NCBI GenBank assembly: GCA_003222375.1
Contig: QHVX01000016.1
Location: 1 to 18,971, forward strand
Reading direction: 5' to 3'
Source of the DNA: Acidobacteriota bacterium
Lineage (GTDB): Bacteria > Acidobacteriota > Thermoanaerobaculia > Gp7-AA8
DNA: 18,971 nucleotides
The notes beneath the pieces were generated by a model that saw only the letters and a list, made by a program, of their open reading frames with translations, made no database searches and was not told where the DNA came from. Shown piece by piece: positions 7,383 through 14,214 of this stretch (positions within the stretch are counted from its first letter, which is position 1; each line of letters begins with the position of its first letter). Made by a program: the position numbers and the translations under genes.

Positions 7383-8165
7383 TCCTGAGGACTGGCGGCG
7401 TCGAAATATCAGAGCGTCCCAGAACCACCGTCGTGGAGCACGCGAGCGGCTAAGGATCACGAGCTGCTCGTATCCGCTGAACAACCTTTCAAGTTGTCTG
7501 GTCGAGCTGTAAATGCGATCGACGAAATGATGTGGCTGCGAGAAGCCTTGCCGAGCGGCAATTGTGCGTTGCACACCGGCAGGGAAAAGCAGCAGGCCCG
7601 GAATTCCAAAGTGCGGATCACTGCGGAGCGCGAATCGAAATCGCGGCGGGGTGGTGACCAACAGCAGTCCTCCCGGCCGGGTCACTCTTGCCATCTCCGA
7701 CGCTGCCGAACGCGCATCAGCGAGATGCTCGATCGTTTCCAGACACGTCACGACATCAAAACGCGAAGATCGGAACGGCAGGTGCGCGATATCGGCGATG
7801 ACTCGTCGAACGCACGCACCGGTCGCAGAACGTAACATTCTGACCGTCTCGTTCCACTGCCGATCGACGCTGACCACACGCCACTTCTCGTCCGCCATCA
7901 AGGCCAACTCAATGGCGCCATTCCCGCCGCCGATATCGAGCACTCGACCACCGTCTGCGAAGTGATTGAGAACACTGCGCCACCGTTGCCCTTCTGCGTA
8001 TCGCTCGGTGACAAAGTCGTCATCGGCAGACTCCGCCCGCACCACATCACGATATGCGGAGCCGAATTCCCGATCCCGTCCAGTTTCGACGAGCTCGGCA
8101 TCGAGCAGCGGGTGGCGGCGGCGCGGAAAGATTTTTCGAAAAACGCGGCGCGCCGCGCTGAGCAT
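7380..8165 (-). CDS. Class I SAM-dependent methyltransferase
   Basis: The 261-aa product has a Rossmann-like methyltransferase domain: motif I is GGRVLDIGGGNGAIELAL (around residues 72-89), followed by VVSVDRQWNETVRMLR, the motif II/III region IADIAHLPFRSSRFDVVTCL and ETIEHLADARSAASEMARVT, and RPGGLLLVTTPP. It resembles the UbiE/Methyltransf_11 group. The substrate is unknown. The neighbouring rmlB suggests a sugar or cell-surface substrate, but its position after coxD leaves other options. I chose the ATG at 8165, which forms a TGATG overlap with the coxD stop codon, rather than an upstream ATG at 8258 that would add 31 residues overlapping coxD. The N-terminus is basic (RRVFRKIFPRRR) and could contact membrane or nucleic acid. 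Confidence 0.85.
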   Translation of the reverse strand: MLSAARRVFRKIFPRRRHPLLDAELVETGRDREFGSAYRDVVRAESADDDFVTERYAEGQRWRSVLNHFADGGRVLDIGGGNGAIELALMADEKWRVVSVDRQWNETVRMLRSATGACVRRVIADIAHLPFRSSRFDVVTCLETIEHLADARSAASEMARVTRPGGLLLVTTPPRFRFALRSDPHFGIPGLLLFPAGVQRTIAARQGFSQPHHFVDRIYSSTRQLERLFSGYEQLVILSRSRAPRRWFWDALIFRRRQSSG

Positions 8166-8452
8166 CAGTAAATCGCCCAGAAGCGCGTCAGGTAATCGGC
8201 GAACGTCAGCACGAAGAGCACGCCCAGCCAGACGAACGATCCGATGACGACGACCCACGTTAGAATGACCAGCGCCGCTTTCGTGGTCGCGATTACCAAC
8301 GCGATCGGCGTGTTCATCCAGCCGAGGTCGACGGTCGAGGCGAACCAGGTCAGCAGTGTCCCGGCCGCCCGTGCGACGAAAACGAAGATGTACGTCGTCA
8401 GCGGCGTGATGTGATGCGGTGCTGCGTGTTCGTTTCTGTGTTCGTCAGCCAT
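8165..8452 (-). CDS. coxD: Cytochrome c oxidase subunit IV (CoxD), apparently missing an internal loop
   Basis: This 95-aa small membrane subunit belongs to the prokaryotic cytochrome c oxidase subunit IV family of the aa3/caa3 oxidase. It has a His-rich N-terminus (MADEHRNEHAAPHHITP), a first helix (TYIFVFVARAAGTLLTW), then VDLGWMNTPIALVIATTKAA, LVIL, and TWVVVIGSFVWLGVLFVLTF followed by ADYLTRFW. In relatives I know, a segment like FFMHVKYSxRL stands between LVIL and TWVVV; here about 11 residues are absent at L64/T65 (8258-8263), fusing helices 2 and 3 without a loop. The frame is kept. I chose the ATG at 8452, which overlaps the coxC stop as ATGGCTGA; an ATG at 8464 would add MVCT. Confidence 0.85.
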   Translation of the reverse strand: MADEHRNEHAAPHHITPLTTYIFVFVARAAGTLLTWFASTVDLGWMNTPIALVIATTKAALVILTWVVVIGSFVWLGVLFVLTFADYLTRFWAIY

Positions 8453-9137
8453 GGTGCACACCAAAATGTGGAATCAAATAGAGGAACGGAAAGAGAAAGA
8501 TCCACACGATGTCGACAAAGTGCCAGTACAGTCCCATCACTTCGACAGGACCGTAGTACTCCGGACCGAAATGGCCGCGCCACGCGCGCCAGATCATCCA
8601 CAATAGCAACCCGACGCCGATCACCATGTGCAGCGCGTGCAGACCGGTGAGGCCCCAGTAAAACACCATGAAGAGCTGCACTTTTGGCGCGAGCTCGGGA
8701 ACTTCGTGCCACGTGAAATGCACGCCGGGGAACAGGCCCTCACGCCAGTGCATCGTGTACTCGAAACCCTTCACGCCCAGGAAGACGCTGCCGAAAAAGA
8801 GAGTCGCGATCAGCATCGCGACCGTGGCTCGCCGGCTGCCGAGTTGCGCATTGCGGACGGCGAGCGCCATCGTCAGCGAGCTGATGATGAGAACGATTGT
8901 GTTGATGCCGCCAGCGAGCGTGTTCTGTTGCTCGCCGCCGAGCACCCACGCCTGGGGATACATCACGCGATAGATCCAGTACGCGCACAACACGCCGCCA
9001 AAAAACAGGATCTCCGTCGACAAGAACATCCACATGCCGAGAATCGACGCTTCGTGTTGCTGCCCGAGGTCCTCGAACTGATGCTGGAGGAACGGGTGGT
9101 GGGCGTGCTCGTCGTCGCCGTGAACTACTGCCGTCAT
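8445..9137 (-). CDS. coxC: Cytochrome c oxidase subunit III
   Basis: The 230-aa heme-copper oxidase subunit III is a membrane protein without cofactors that stabilises subunit I. Typical segments are GMWMFLSTEILFFGGVLCAY (about 34-53), GGINTIVLIISSLTMALAVR then NAQLG, ATLFFGSVFLGVKGFEY, VFYWGLTGLHALHMVIGVGL and the conserved YYGPVEVMGLYWHFVDIVWI then FLFPFLYLI. It is of the five-helix type without the first two helices of mitochondrial subunit III. No internal gap is seen. GGGAG (9146-9142) lies 4 nt before the ATG. It is separated from coxA by 120 bp that contain an inverted heptad-repeat array, and it overlaps coxD by 8 bp. Confidence 0.95.
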   Translation of the reverse strand: MTAVVHGDDEHAHHPFLQHQFEDLGQQHEASILGMWMFLSTEILFFGGVLCAYWIYRVMYPQAWVLGGEQQNTLAGGINTIVLIISSLTMALAVRNAQLGSRRATVAMLIATLFFGSVFLGVKGFEYTMHWREGLFPGVHFTWHEVPELAPKVQLFMVFYWGLTGLHALHMVIGVGLLLWMIWRAWRGHFGPEYYGPVEVMGLYWHFVDIVWIFLFPFLYLIPHFGVHHG

Positions 9138-9151
9138 CGCACTCCCATGAA

Positions 9152-9257
9152 AGCAGAAGGCAGAAAGCAGAAGGCAGAAGGATGAGTAACCATCATCGAC
9201 ATCGCACTGCTGCCTTCTGCCTTCGCACTTCTGCCTTCTGCCTTCTGCCTTCTGCCT
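9152..9257. repeat. Inverted heptanucleotide repeat arrays between coxA and coxC
   Basis: The left array (9152-9180) is about four units of GCAGAAG with one variant (GCAGAAA). The right array (about 9210-9257) is the complementary CTTCTGC, six to seven units with one interruption near 9224-9229. The arms can pair into a stem of roughly 25-30 bp around a loop of about 30 nt. The right array directly abuts the coxA stop codon (TGAAGGCAGAAGG on the coding strand). In the transcript this would form a strong intra-operon hairpin between coxA and coxC. Confidence 0.9.
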
Positions 9258-10913
9258 TCATACGTTCTGCGTTTCTCCCATTGCCTTCAGCATCGCGGGA
9301 TAGTCGTACGCATCCCACGTCACAACCGGAGTCTCGTGGAAATTGTCTTTCGGCGGAGGCGAGTTGGTGGTCCATTCGAGTCCGACCGCGCCCCACGGAT
9401 TCACGCCCGCTTTTCTCCCGAAGCGTAACGACCAAAGCAGATATGCCAGCGGCAACGCGTAGCCGAGGGCAAGAATGGACGCGCCGGCGGTCGACATCAC
9501 GTTGAGCACCTGAAATTCGGGCGCGTAGGCGTGATAGCGGCGCGGCATCCCGACGTATCCCAAAACGAATTGCGGGAAAAATGTGAGATTGAATCCTGCG
9601 AACACGAGCAGTGCGCTTAACCGCGCCCACCATTCGGGATACATGCGGCCGGTGATCTTCGGCCACCAGTAGTGAATGCCCGCGAAATACGCCATCACGG
9701 CGCCGCCGACCATGATGTAGTGGAAGTGTGCGACGACGAAGTATGTGTCGGTGACGTGCACATCGAGTCCGAGGGCCGCCAGGAACAGTCCCGTCACTCC
9801 GCCCATCGTGAACAGTCCGATGAATCCGAGGATGTAGAGCATCGGCGTCTGCCAGGAGACCGAGCCCTTGTAGAGCGTGGCCGTCCAGTTGAAAACTTTG
9901 ATCGCCGACGGCACCGCCACGAAGTAGCTGAGGAAGGAGAAGATCATCGCCGAGTACACCGAGATCCCGGCGACGAACATGTGATGCGCCCACACGAGAA
10001 ATCCGAGGAACGCGATCGCGAGCGATGAGAACGCGACGAATTTGTATCCGAAGATCTTCTTGCGCGTGAACGCTGCCACGACCTCGCTCGCGACGCCCAT
10101 CGCGGGCAGGATCATGATGTAAACCGCCGGGTGTGAGTAGAACCAGAACATGTGCTGATAGAGCAGCGGATCTCCGCCTAACGCCGGATCGAAGATGCCG
10201 ACGTGCACCACGCGCTCGATCATCAGCATCACCAGCGTGATCGCGAGCACCGGCGTCGCCAGCAACTGCACGAGGCTGGTGGCATACATCGCCCACACGA
10301 ACAGCGGCAGACGGAACCAGGTCAGGCCCGGCGCGCGCATGCGATGGATCGTCACGATGAAATTGAGTCCGGTGAGAATCGAGGAGAAGCCGACGATGAA
10401 CGCGCCGAAGGTCGTCCCGAACACATGCATGTTCGAGTACTGCGTCGAGAAGGGCGTGTAGAACGTCCATCCGGTGTCGACGCCGCCGAGGATGATCACC
10501 AGCAGCCCGACGAAGGCGCCGATCATGTAGAGATACCAGCTCAGGAGATTGAGCTTCGGAAACGCGAGATCTTTCGCGCCGAGCTGAATCGGCAGAATGA
10601 AGTTCCCCAGCACCGCCGGAATCGACGGGATGAGGAAAAAGAAAATCATGATGATGCCGTGCAGCGTGAAGAACTTGTTGTAGGTGTCGCTGGTGAGCAG
10701 ATCGCCTTCCGGCGTCAGCAGCTCGAGCCGCATCATCATCGCGAAGAAGCCGCCCAGGATGAACATGATCGAGATCGAGAACATGTAGAGGATCCCGATC
10801 CGCTTGTGGTCCTTCGTGAAGAGCCACGAGAACGCGCCGTAGTCGACATTGAGATAGTTGCGCGTCTTGGCAGGCTCGAGGAATCGGACGTCGTGATACG
10901 TAACGGAGGTCAT
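9258..10913 (-). CDS. coxA: Cytochrome c oxidase subunit I, A2-type heme-copper oxidase
   Basis: The 551-aa catalytic subunit reduces O2 to water at the heme a3-CuB site and pumps protons. Ligand motifs are present: low-spin heme His in FFTLHGIIMIFF, CuB His and cross-linked Tyr in FWFYSHPAVYIMILP, the His pair in FLVWAHHMFVAG, and heme His residues in FVVAHFHYIMVGG. The helix VI motif is YSHPAVY instead of GHPEVY, so it belongs to the A2 subfamily, where the YS pair replaces the D-channel glutamate. A K-channel lysine is likely in TATLYKGSVSW. The length and all helices look intact. Two bases separate it from the coxB stop, with GAAGGGA as a probable ribosome binding site. Its last codons are followed directly by the heptad-repeat array. 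Confidence 0.97.
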   Translation of the reverse strand: MTSVTYHDVRFLEPAKTRNYLNVDYGAFSWLFTKDHKRIGILYMFSISIMFILGGFFAMMMRLELLTPEGDLLTSDTYNKFFTLHGIIMIFFFLIPSIPAVLGNFILPIQLGAKDLAFPKLNLLSWYLYMIGAFVGLLVIILGGVDTGWTFYTPFSTQYSNMHVFGTTFGAFIVGFSSILTGLNFIVTIHRMRAPGLTWFRLPLFVWAMYATSLVQLLATPVLAITLVMLMIERVVHVGIFDPALGGDPLLYQHMFWFYSHPAVYIMILPAMGVASEVVAAFTRKKIFGYKFVAFSSLAIAFLGFLVWAHHMFVAGISVYSAMIFSFLSYFVAVPSAIKVFNWTATLYKGSVSWQTPMLYILGFIGLFTMGGVTGLFLAALGLDVHVTDTYFVVAHFHYIMVGGAVMAYFAGIHYWWPKITGRMYPEWWARLSALLVFAGFNLTFFPQFVLGYVGMPRRYHAYAPEFQVLNVMSTAGASILALGYALPLAYLLWSLRFGRKAGVNPWGAVGLEWTTNSPPPKDNFHETPVVTWDAYDYPAMLKAMGETQNV

Positions 10914-10915
10914 CG

Positions 10916-11821
10916 TTATCCCTTCGGCGGCGGCGTCAGCGATTTGATGTACGCGAGGAGCTTCAGCAGGTCCTCCTCACTCACCTGCCCCTGAAACGTC
11001 GGCATGATCGGACCGAAGCCCTGAACGAGCTTCGCCTGCGGATTGAGGATCGATTCGCGGATGTAATTTTCATCGGCGACGACCGTCTTGTTGTCCGACA
11101 GCGTGACGGTTTTTCCGAACAGGCCTAACAGCACCGGTCCCCGTGCGGTGGCGTCGTTGGTGTGGCACGTCGCGCACGCATATTTTTGAAAGAGCTTCTC
11201 GCCCTGCGAGGCCAGCGAACCTTCCGTGCCGCCCGCCAGCCACTTTTGATAATCGGTCGGCTCCATGACCTCCACCCACCCGATCATTCCGGAGTGGAGC
11301 GTGCCGCAATATTCGGCGCAGAAAATGTGGAATCGCCCGGTCTTCGTGGCCTGGAACCATAACGTCCGATAGCGATTCGGCAGCACATCCGCTTTCGTGC
11401 GGAAGTACGGGAAGAACAAACTGTGAATGACATCCTCGGACGCCATGGTGACGCGGATGGGACGATTGACCGGGACGTGCAGCTCGTTGATCTCGCGCTG
11501 TCCGCTCGGATGCTGAAACTTCCACATCCATTGCTTGCCGGTGGCGTAGACGTCGAGCGCGTTGTCCGGCACACGCGCGAGCTCGAAGTAGAGCCACGAT
11601 CCCCACACGAACGTCGCCATAAAAAAGATGAACGGGATGACGATCCAGGCAATCTCCAACGCCTTGGGCGCCTCTTCCTCCTGGTCCAGCTCGTTGTCGG
11701 GGCGGCGGCGATAGACGATCGCTAGCCCGGTGACGATCGTCAGCATGATGTAGAGTGCGTCGACCTGATGCGCCACCGTCGACGCCTGCTCGGGGAAGAG
11801 CGGAAAATCGGTCAGCATCAT
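10916..11821 (-). CDS. coxB: Cytochrome c oxidase subunit II with C-terminal cytochrome c domain; short first helix
   Basis: This 301-aa caa3-type subunit II takes electrons at CuA and carries its own cytochrome c. The CuA ligands are H133 (DVIHSLFFP) and C168, C172, H176 and M179 (FCAEYCGTLHSGMIGW). An aromatic patch (GKQWMWKFQH) precedes them. The C-terminal cytochrome c domain binds heme at CATCH (216-220) with axial M273 in FGPIMPTF. Helix 2 is normal (EIAWIVIPFIFFMATFVWGS). Helix 1 reads DALYIMLTIVTGLAIVYRRR, only about 16 hydrophobic residues. Relatives usually have some 12-13 more between the TIVTG and AIVYRRR parts, so an in-frame deletion is possible. No signal peptide is evident. 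The start overlaps the stop of the upstream SCO fragment (ATGATG). Confidence 0.95.
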   Translation of the reverse strand: MMLTDFPLFPEQASTVAHQVDALYIMLTIVTGLAIVYRRRPDNELDQEEEAPKALEIAWIVIPFIFFMATFVWGSWLYFELARVPDNALDVYATGKQWMWKFQHPSGQREINELHVPVNRPIRVTMASEDVIHSLFFPYFRTKADVLPNRYRTLWFQATKTGRFHIFCAEYCGTLHSGMIGWVEVMEPTDYQKWLAGGTEGSLASQGEKLFQKYACATCHTNDATARGPVLLGLFGKTVTLSDNKTVVADENYIRESILNPQAKLVQGFGPIMPTFQGQVSEEDLLKLLAYIKSLTPPPKG

Positions 11822-12159
11822 GACGGTCGATCCTCGCCGTCACCCTGAGCGGAGCGAAGGGTCTCCGGAGATCCTTCCCCTTCGCTACGCTCAGGGTCAG
11901 GATGACGTTCACGCCGAATCATGATGATGATGAATCCCGCCAGGCCGATCACTGTCGCGATGCCGCCGGCGCGCACGAAATTCATCGCGCTGCGGCTGTA
12001 CTTACCGGTCGCCGGATCGTAGTGGTAACACAGGAGCAAAAGCTGATCGCTGGCCGTGCCGATCTTGCTCGCCGACGCTTCGACGAGCGCGAGCCGGACG
12101 TCGCGCGGCTTGTATTCGAATCCATACAGGTAACGCGAGATGCGTCCCGCCGGCCGCAT
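11818..12159 (-). pseudogene. SCO/SenC C-terminal part in a shifted frame, with membrane anchor and repeat-derived tail
   Basis: This frame encodes the C-terminal end of a SCO/SenC-like copper chaperone: GRISRYLYGFEYKPRDVRLA and LVEASASKIG, which in relatives directly follow the thioredoxin-like core, then DQLLLLCYHYDPATGKYSRS and a membrane helix VRAGGIATVIGLAGFIIIMI. The N-terminal core lies upstream in another frame (12592 to about 12165). I do not think this is an independent gene: the ATG at 12159 lies exactly at the lesion and has no ribosome binding site. The final residues (PERSEGEGSPETLRSAQGD) are encoded by a GTCACCCTGAGC-type repeat read in frame and are not family sequence. The stop overlaps the coxB start. 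Confidence 0.75.
11838..11906. repeat. GTCA(C/T)CCTGAGC-type palindromic repeat at the 3' end of the SCO gene
   Basis: The left arm begins CGTCACCCTGAGCGGAGCG and runs to AAGGGTCTCC (11838-11866). The right arm is GATCCTTCCCCTTCGCTACG followed by CTCAGGGTCAGGATGACG (about 11869-11906). It is the third copy of the family in this window and the only one inside an operon, where it is translated as the tail of the SCO C-terminal part just before coxB. Confidence 0.85.
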
Positions 12160-12592
12160 TCGTCAGCGCGCGAATCGACGATTCGTGCCCGGTCAGAAAA
12201 TGCCAGCCACTGGCAGCGCCGAGGCGTCCGTAGCGCTTGATGTATTTGTCTTTTTTCGCGACCGCTTCGCGCGGCATATCGCGCGGATCGATGCTGACTG
12301 TAATGACTTCGAACTCTTTGCCGACGTCGAATTTCAGCTCGGTGAGCGTGCTGCTGATGCCCTCCATGACCATGCTGCACAGCATCGGACAGCGGTAGTA
12401 CATGAAGTTGATGAGCACCGGCTTGCCGCGGAAGTACTCGCGCAGCCGGACGATCTTGCCGCTCTCGTCGCGGAACATGAGATCGAGCGGAATCTGCGCG
12501 TTGAGTTGCTGCTGAATCGAGACTTCGCCGGGAAGCTTCGGCGGCGTTGCGGAATTCTGCGCGAGGGCGACGACCAACAATGCCCACGTCAT
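12002..12592 (-). pseudogene. SCO1/SenC-family copper chaperone, N-terminal part with frameshift and internal deletion
   Basis: SCO/SenC proteins deliver copper to the CuA site of oxidase subunit II. This frame gives a signal-like N-terminus (MTWALLVVALAQNSATPP) and a thioredoxin-like core: VRLREYFRGKPVLINFMYYR, the metal-binding CPMLC (C68 and C72), VITVSIDPRDMP and GRLGAASGWHFLTGHESSIR ending ALTNAAGG at residue 149. After that the frame turns into unrelated Arg-rich sequence (about 12155-12002). The family C-terminus resumes in another frame at GRISRYLYG. Between these points relatives have about 25 residues including the conserved copper-binding His; these are missing. The join lies at about 12150-12165 (GCGGCCGGCGGGACGC). 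Either the gene is broken or the sequence has an error here. The ATG overlaps the upstream stop as ATGA. Confidence 0.85.
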
Positions 12593-13065
12593 TTCTGAAC
12601 TCCACGTGGAGCCGGCTCTCCAGCCGGCCGGCTAAGAGCCGGCGCTACGTGCAGCCGCTGCACCGCCAACTGCTTCGCGACGTCGATCGGCAATCGCACG
12701 ACGCCCTTATGCTTATCCACCCACCCCGGCGTGTGCAATGCCTGCTCGTCGGCCGCCCGCATGTCTTCCATGTCGACGGCCGGCGTGGTCGTGTTAGGCG
12801 GCATCATGATTCCGCGCGGATCGCGATTCGGAAAGGGCTGCAAACGCGGCTGCTGCGGAATCGACGCGTCGGGCGGGCGCGCCACATCGGTCAGCGGCGC
12901 GGTCGTCTTGTTCCGGGCCATCTCTGCGAAGTACTTGAACATTCCCCACAACAGCAGGTGGCTGATGGCGGCGAACACGATGAAGATCGCCATGAAGATC
13001 AACAGCGCGCGGACGTTGACGTCGCTGCGCTCGTGATGCGTCTCGGGATTGACGATTTCAGGCAT
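12589..13065 (-). CDS. Small conserved membrane-anchored protein of the respiratory cluster
   Basis: The product is 158 aa from the ATG at 13065, which overlaps the actF stop as ATGCCTGA; an ATG at 13101 would add 12 residues inside actF. It has one N-terminal membrane helix (VRALLIFMAIFIVFAAISHLLLWGMF), a Pro-rich linker (ARPPDASIPQQPRLQPFPNR) and a conserved-looking segment ALHTPGWVDKHKGVVRLPID followed by VAKQLAVQRL. From memory, a GWVD...G..R(I/L)PI.RAM motif occurs in small proteins beside ACIII and oxidase genes. Function is unknown; an assembly role is a guess. The last residues (HVAPALSRPAGEPAPRG) are encoded by a palindromic repeat and are probably an acquired tail. Confidence 0.8.
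   Translation of the reverse strand: MPEIVNPETHHERSDVNVRALLIFMAIFIVFAAISHLLLWGMFKYFAEMARNKTTAPLTDVARPPDASIPQQPRLQPFPNRDPRGIMMPPNTTTPAVDMEDMRAADEQALHTPGWVDKHKGVVRLPIDVAKQLAVQRLHVAPALSRPAGEPAPRGVQK
12602..12651. repeat. Palindromic REP-like element (CACGTGGAGCCGGC type)
   Basis: CACGTGGAGCCGGCTCT on the left pairs with AGAGCCGGCGCTACGTG on the right, with AGCCGGC/GCCGGCT in the centre, giving a long GC-rich hairpin. It is unrelated to the GTCATCCTGAGC copies. It is read in frame as the C-terminal tail of the small membrane protein and lies directly before the SCO gene. Confidence 0.8.
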
Positions 13066-14214
13066 TGACGCGAATCGCCCCTTCCCGGATGGCCTCTTCA
13101 ACCCATGTCTCGTGAATCGGAATGATCGTTTGTCCTTTCAGTTGATCGATGAAGGTCCAGATCCACACGCCGCCGATGCCGACCAGCGTGGTGAGGCTCC
13201 AGATCGAATAGTGAAAGTGGTCGTACCAGGAAGGTGCGATCAGCCAATAGATCGCGACGTAGCGCATGATGAGAATCACAATCGTGACGATCGTGATCGT
13301 CTCCGCGCGATCCTTGATCGGCCGCATCAACAGCATGAAAAACGGCAGGAAGAAGTGGAAGACGATGATCGCCGCCGCCACTGCTCCCCAGACGCCTACG
13401 TCGCGGATGACGTAGTGCGGGATCTCCTCGCGCACATTGGCGTACCAGATCAGGAGGAACTCGGAGAACGCGGTGTAGGCGTAAAACATCACGAACGCCA
13501 GCATCAGGTTGCCGAGGTCGCGGAGGTGGGTGGGCTTCAGGATGCCTTTCATCGCATCGGTGGTCGCGAGCCGGGCCAGAAAAAAAGTCACGAACGCGAA
13601 CGCCGAAAGGCCGCAGCCGACCGTGAACGTGATGCCATACATCGTCGAGTTCCACTTCGGCTCGAGCGACATCATCCAATCGATGGACGCGAACGTCAGC
13701 GTCAGCACGATCATCGGCAATCCGGCCGCCGCCCATCGACGGCGGGCGAGATCGGTGTATGGCGAGCGATCTTTGTAGAACTGGAGCGACAACACGCGAA
13801 TGCGCCACGCCCACAAAATCCACGCACCGAAATAGACGATCGCGAAAATGCCGAAGCGCTTCCAGTTCAGATAGGCGAGCTTCTGGCTGACCACTGCGTC
13901 ACGCCGCGCCCAGTCGAGATTCATCCAGGGATAGAGATACTTCATGCCGATCGCGATCGGGATGAAGAAGAGCACCATCCACATCATCGTGCGCGCGCCT
14001 GCGCCCAGCGGGCGGCGGATCATCAATCCCCATTCGCCGCCGGTCGTGTACTGCAACATCAGAACACCCAGGCATCCGGCAGCGATCGAGAACCAGAAGA
14101 TGAAACTGGGCTGACCCATCCGATTGCGCTGATGGCGAGTCCGATGACACCGACGATGAGTGCCGGTCGCTGGAAGCGGACGATGCCCGTCGACGGTGCG
14201 CGCTGAGCAGCCAT
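13058..14214 (-). CDS. actF: Alternative complex III subunit ActF (quinone-binding membrane subunit 2), frameshifted near its N-terminus
   Basis: ActF is a large NrfD-like membrane subunit of ACIII. From about 14119 leftward the frame encodes normal family sequence: FIFWFSIAAGCLGVLMLQYT, TGGEWGLMIRRPL, LTFASIDWMMSLEPKWNSTM, PTHLRDLGNLMLAFVMFYAY then TAFSEFLLIWYANV and IGGVWIWTFIDQLKGQTIIP. The native start is the ATG at 14214, which overlaps the actE stop as TGATG and encodes MAAQRAPSTGIVRFQRPALI and VGVIGLAISAIGWVSP, the expected first helix. That frame ends at a stop at 14059. The switch between frames lies at about 14102-14125, and relatives have about 10 more residues there (QFF.SYL type). 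So a small deletion with frameshift, or a sequence error, is likely. An ATG at 14119 (MGQPSFIFW) could start a shortened protein. Confidence 0.85.

Noticed and set aside
8166..8258. Upstream start of the methyltransferase (31 extra residues)
   Set aside because: The extension lies inside coxD and is Arg-rich shadow sequence; the TGATG overlap at 8165 is the natural start.
9193..10827. 544-codon minus-strand ORF in the coxA region
   Set aside because: It is a same-strand shadow frame of coxA with Arg/His-rich low-complexity sequence; coxA itself is fully conserved in its own frame.
10203..10994. 263-codon plus-strand ORF opposite coxA/coxB
   Set aside because: Highly charged, repetitive composition opposite a conserved oxidase gene; a shadow.
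13049..14206. 385-codon plus-strand ORF opposite actF
   Set aside because: It is antisense to recognisable ActF sequence and is rich in Arg, Asp, His and Glu without a domain.
14059..14214. Programmed -1 frameshift in actF
   Set aside because: The shift direction is compatible with -1, but no slippery heptamer with downstream structure is evident, and about 10 family residues are missing at the same point, so a deletion or sequence error explains it better.
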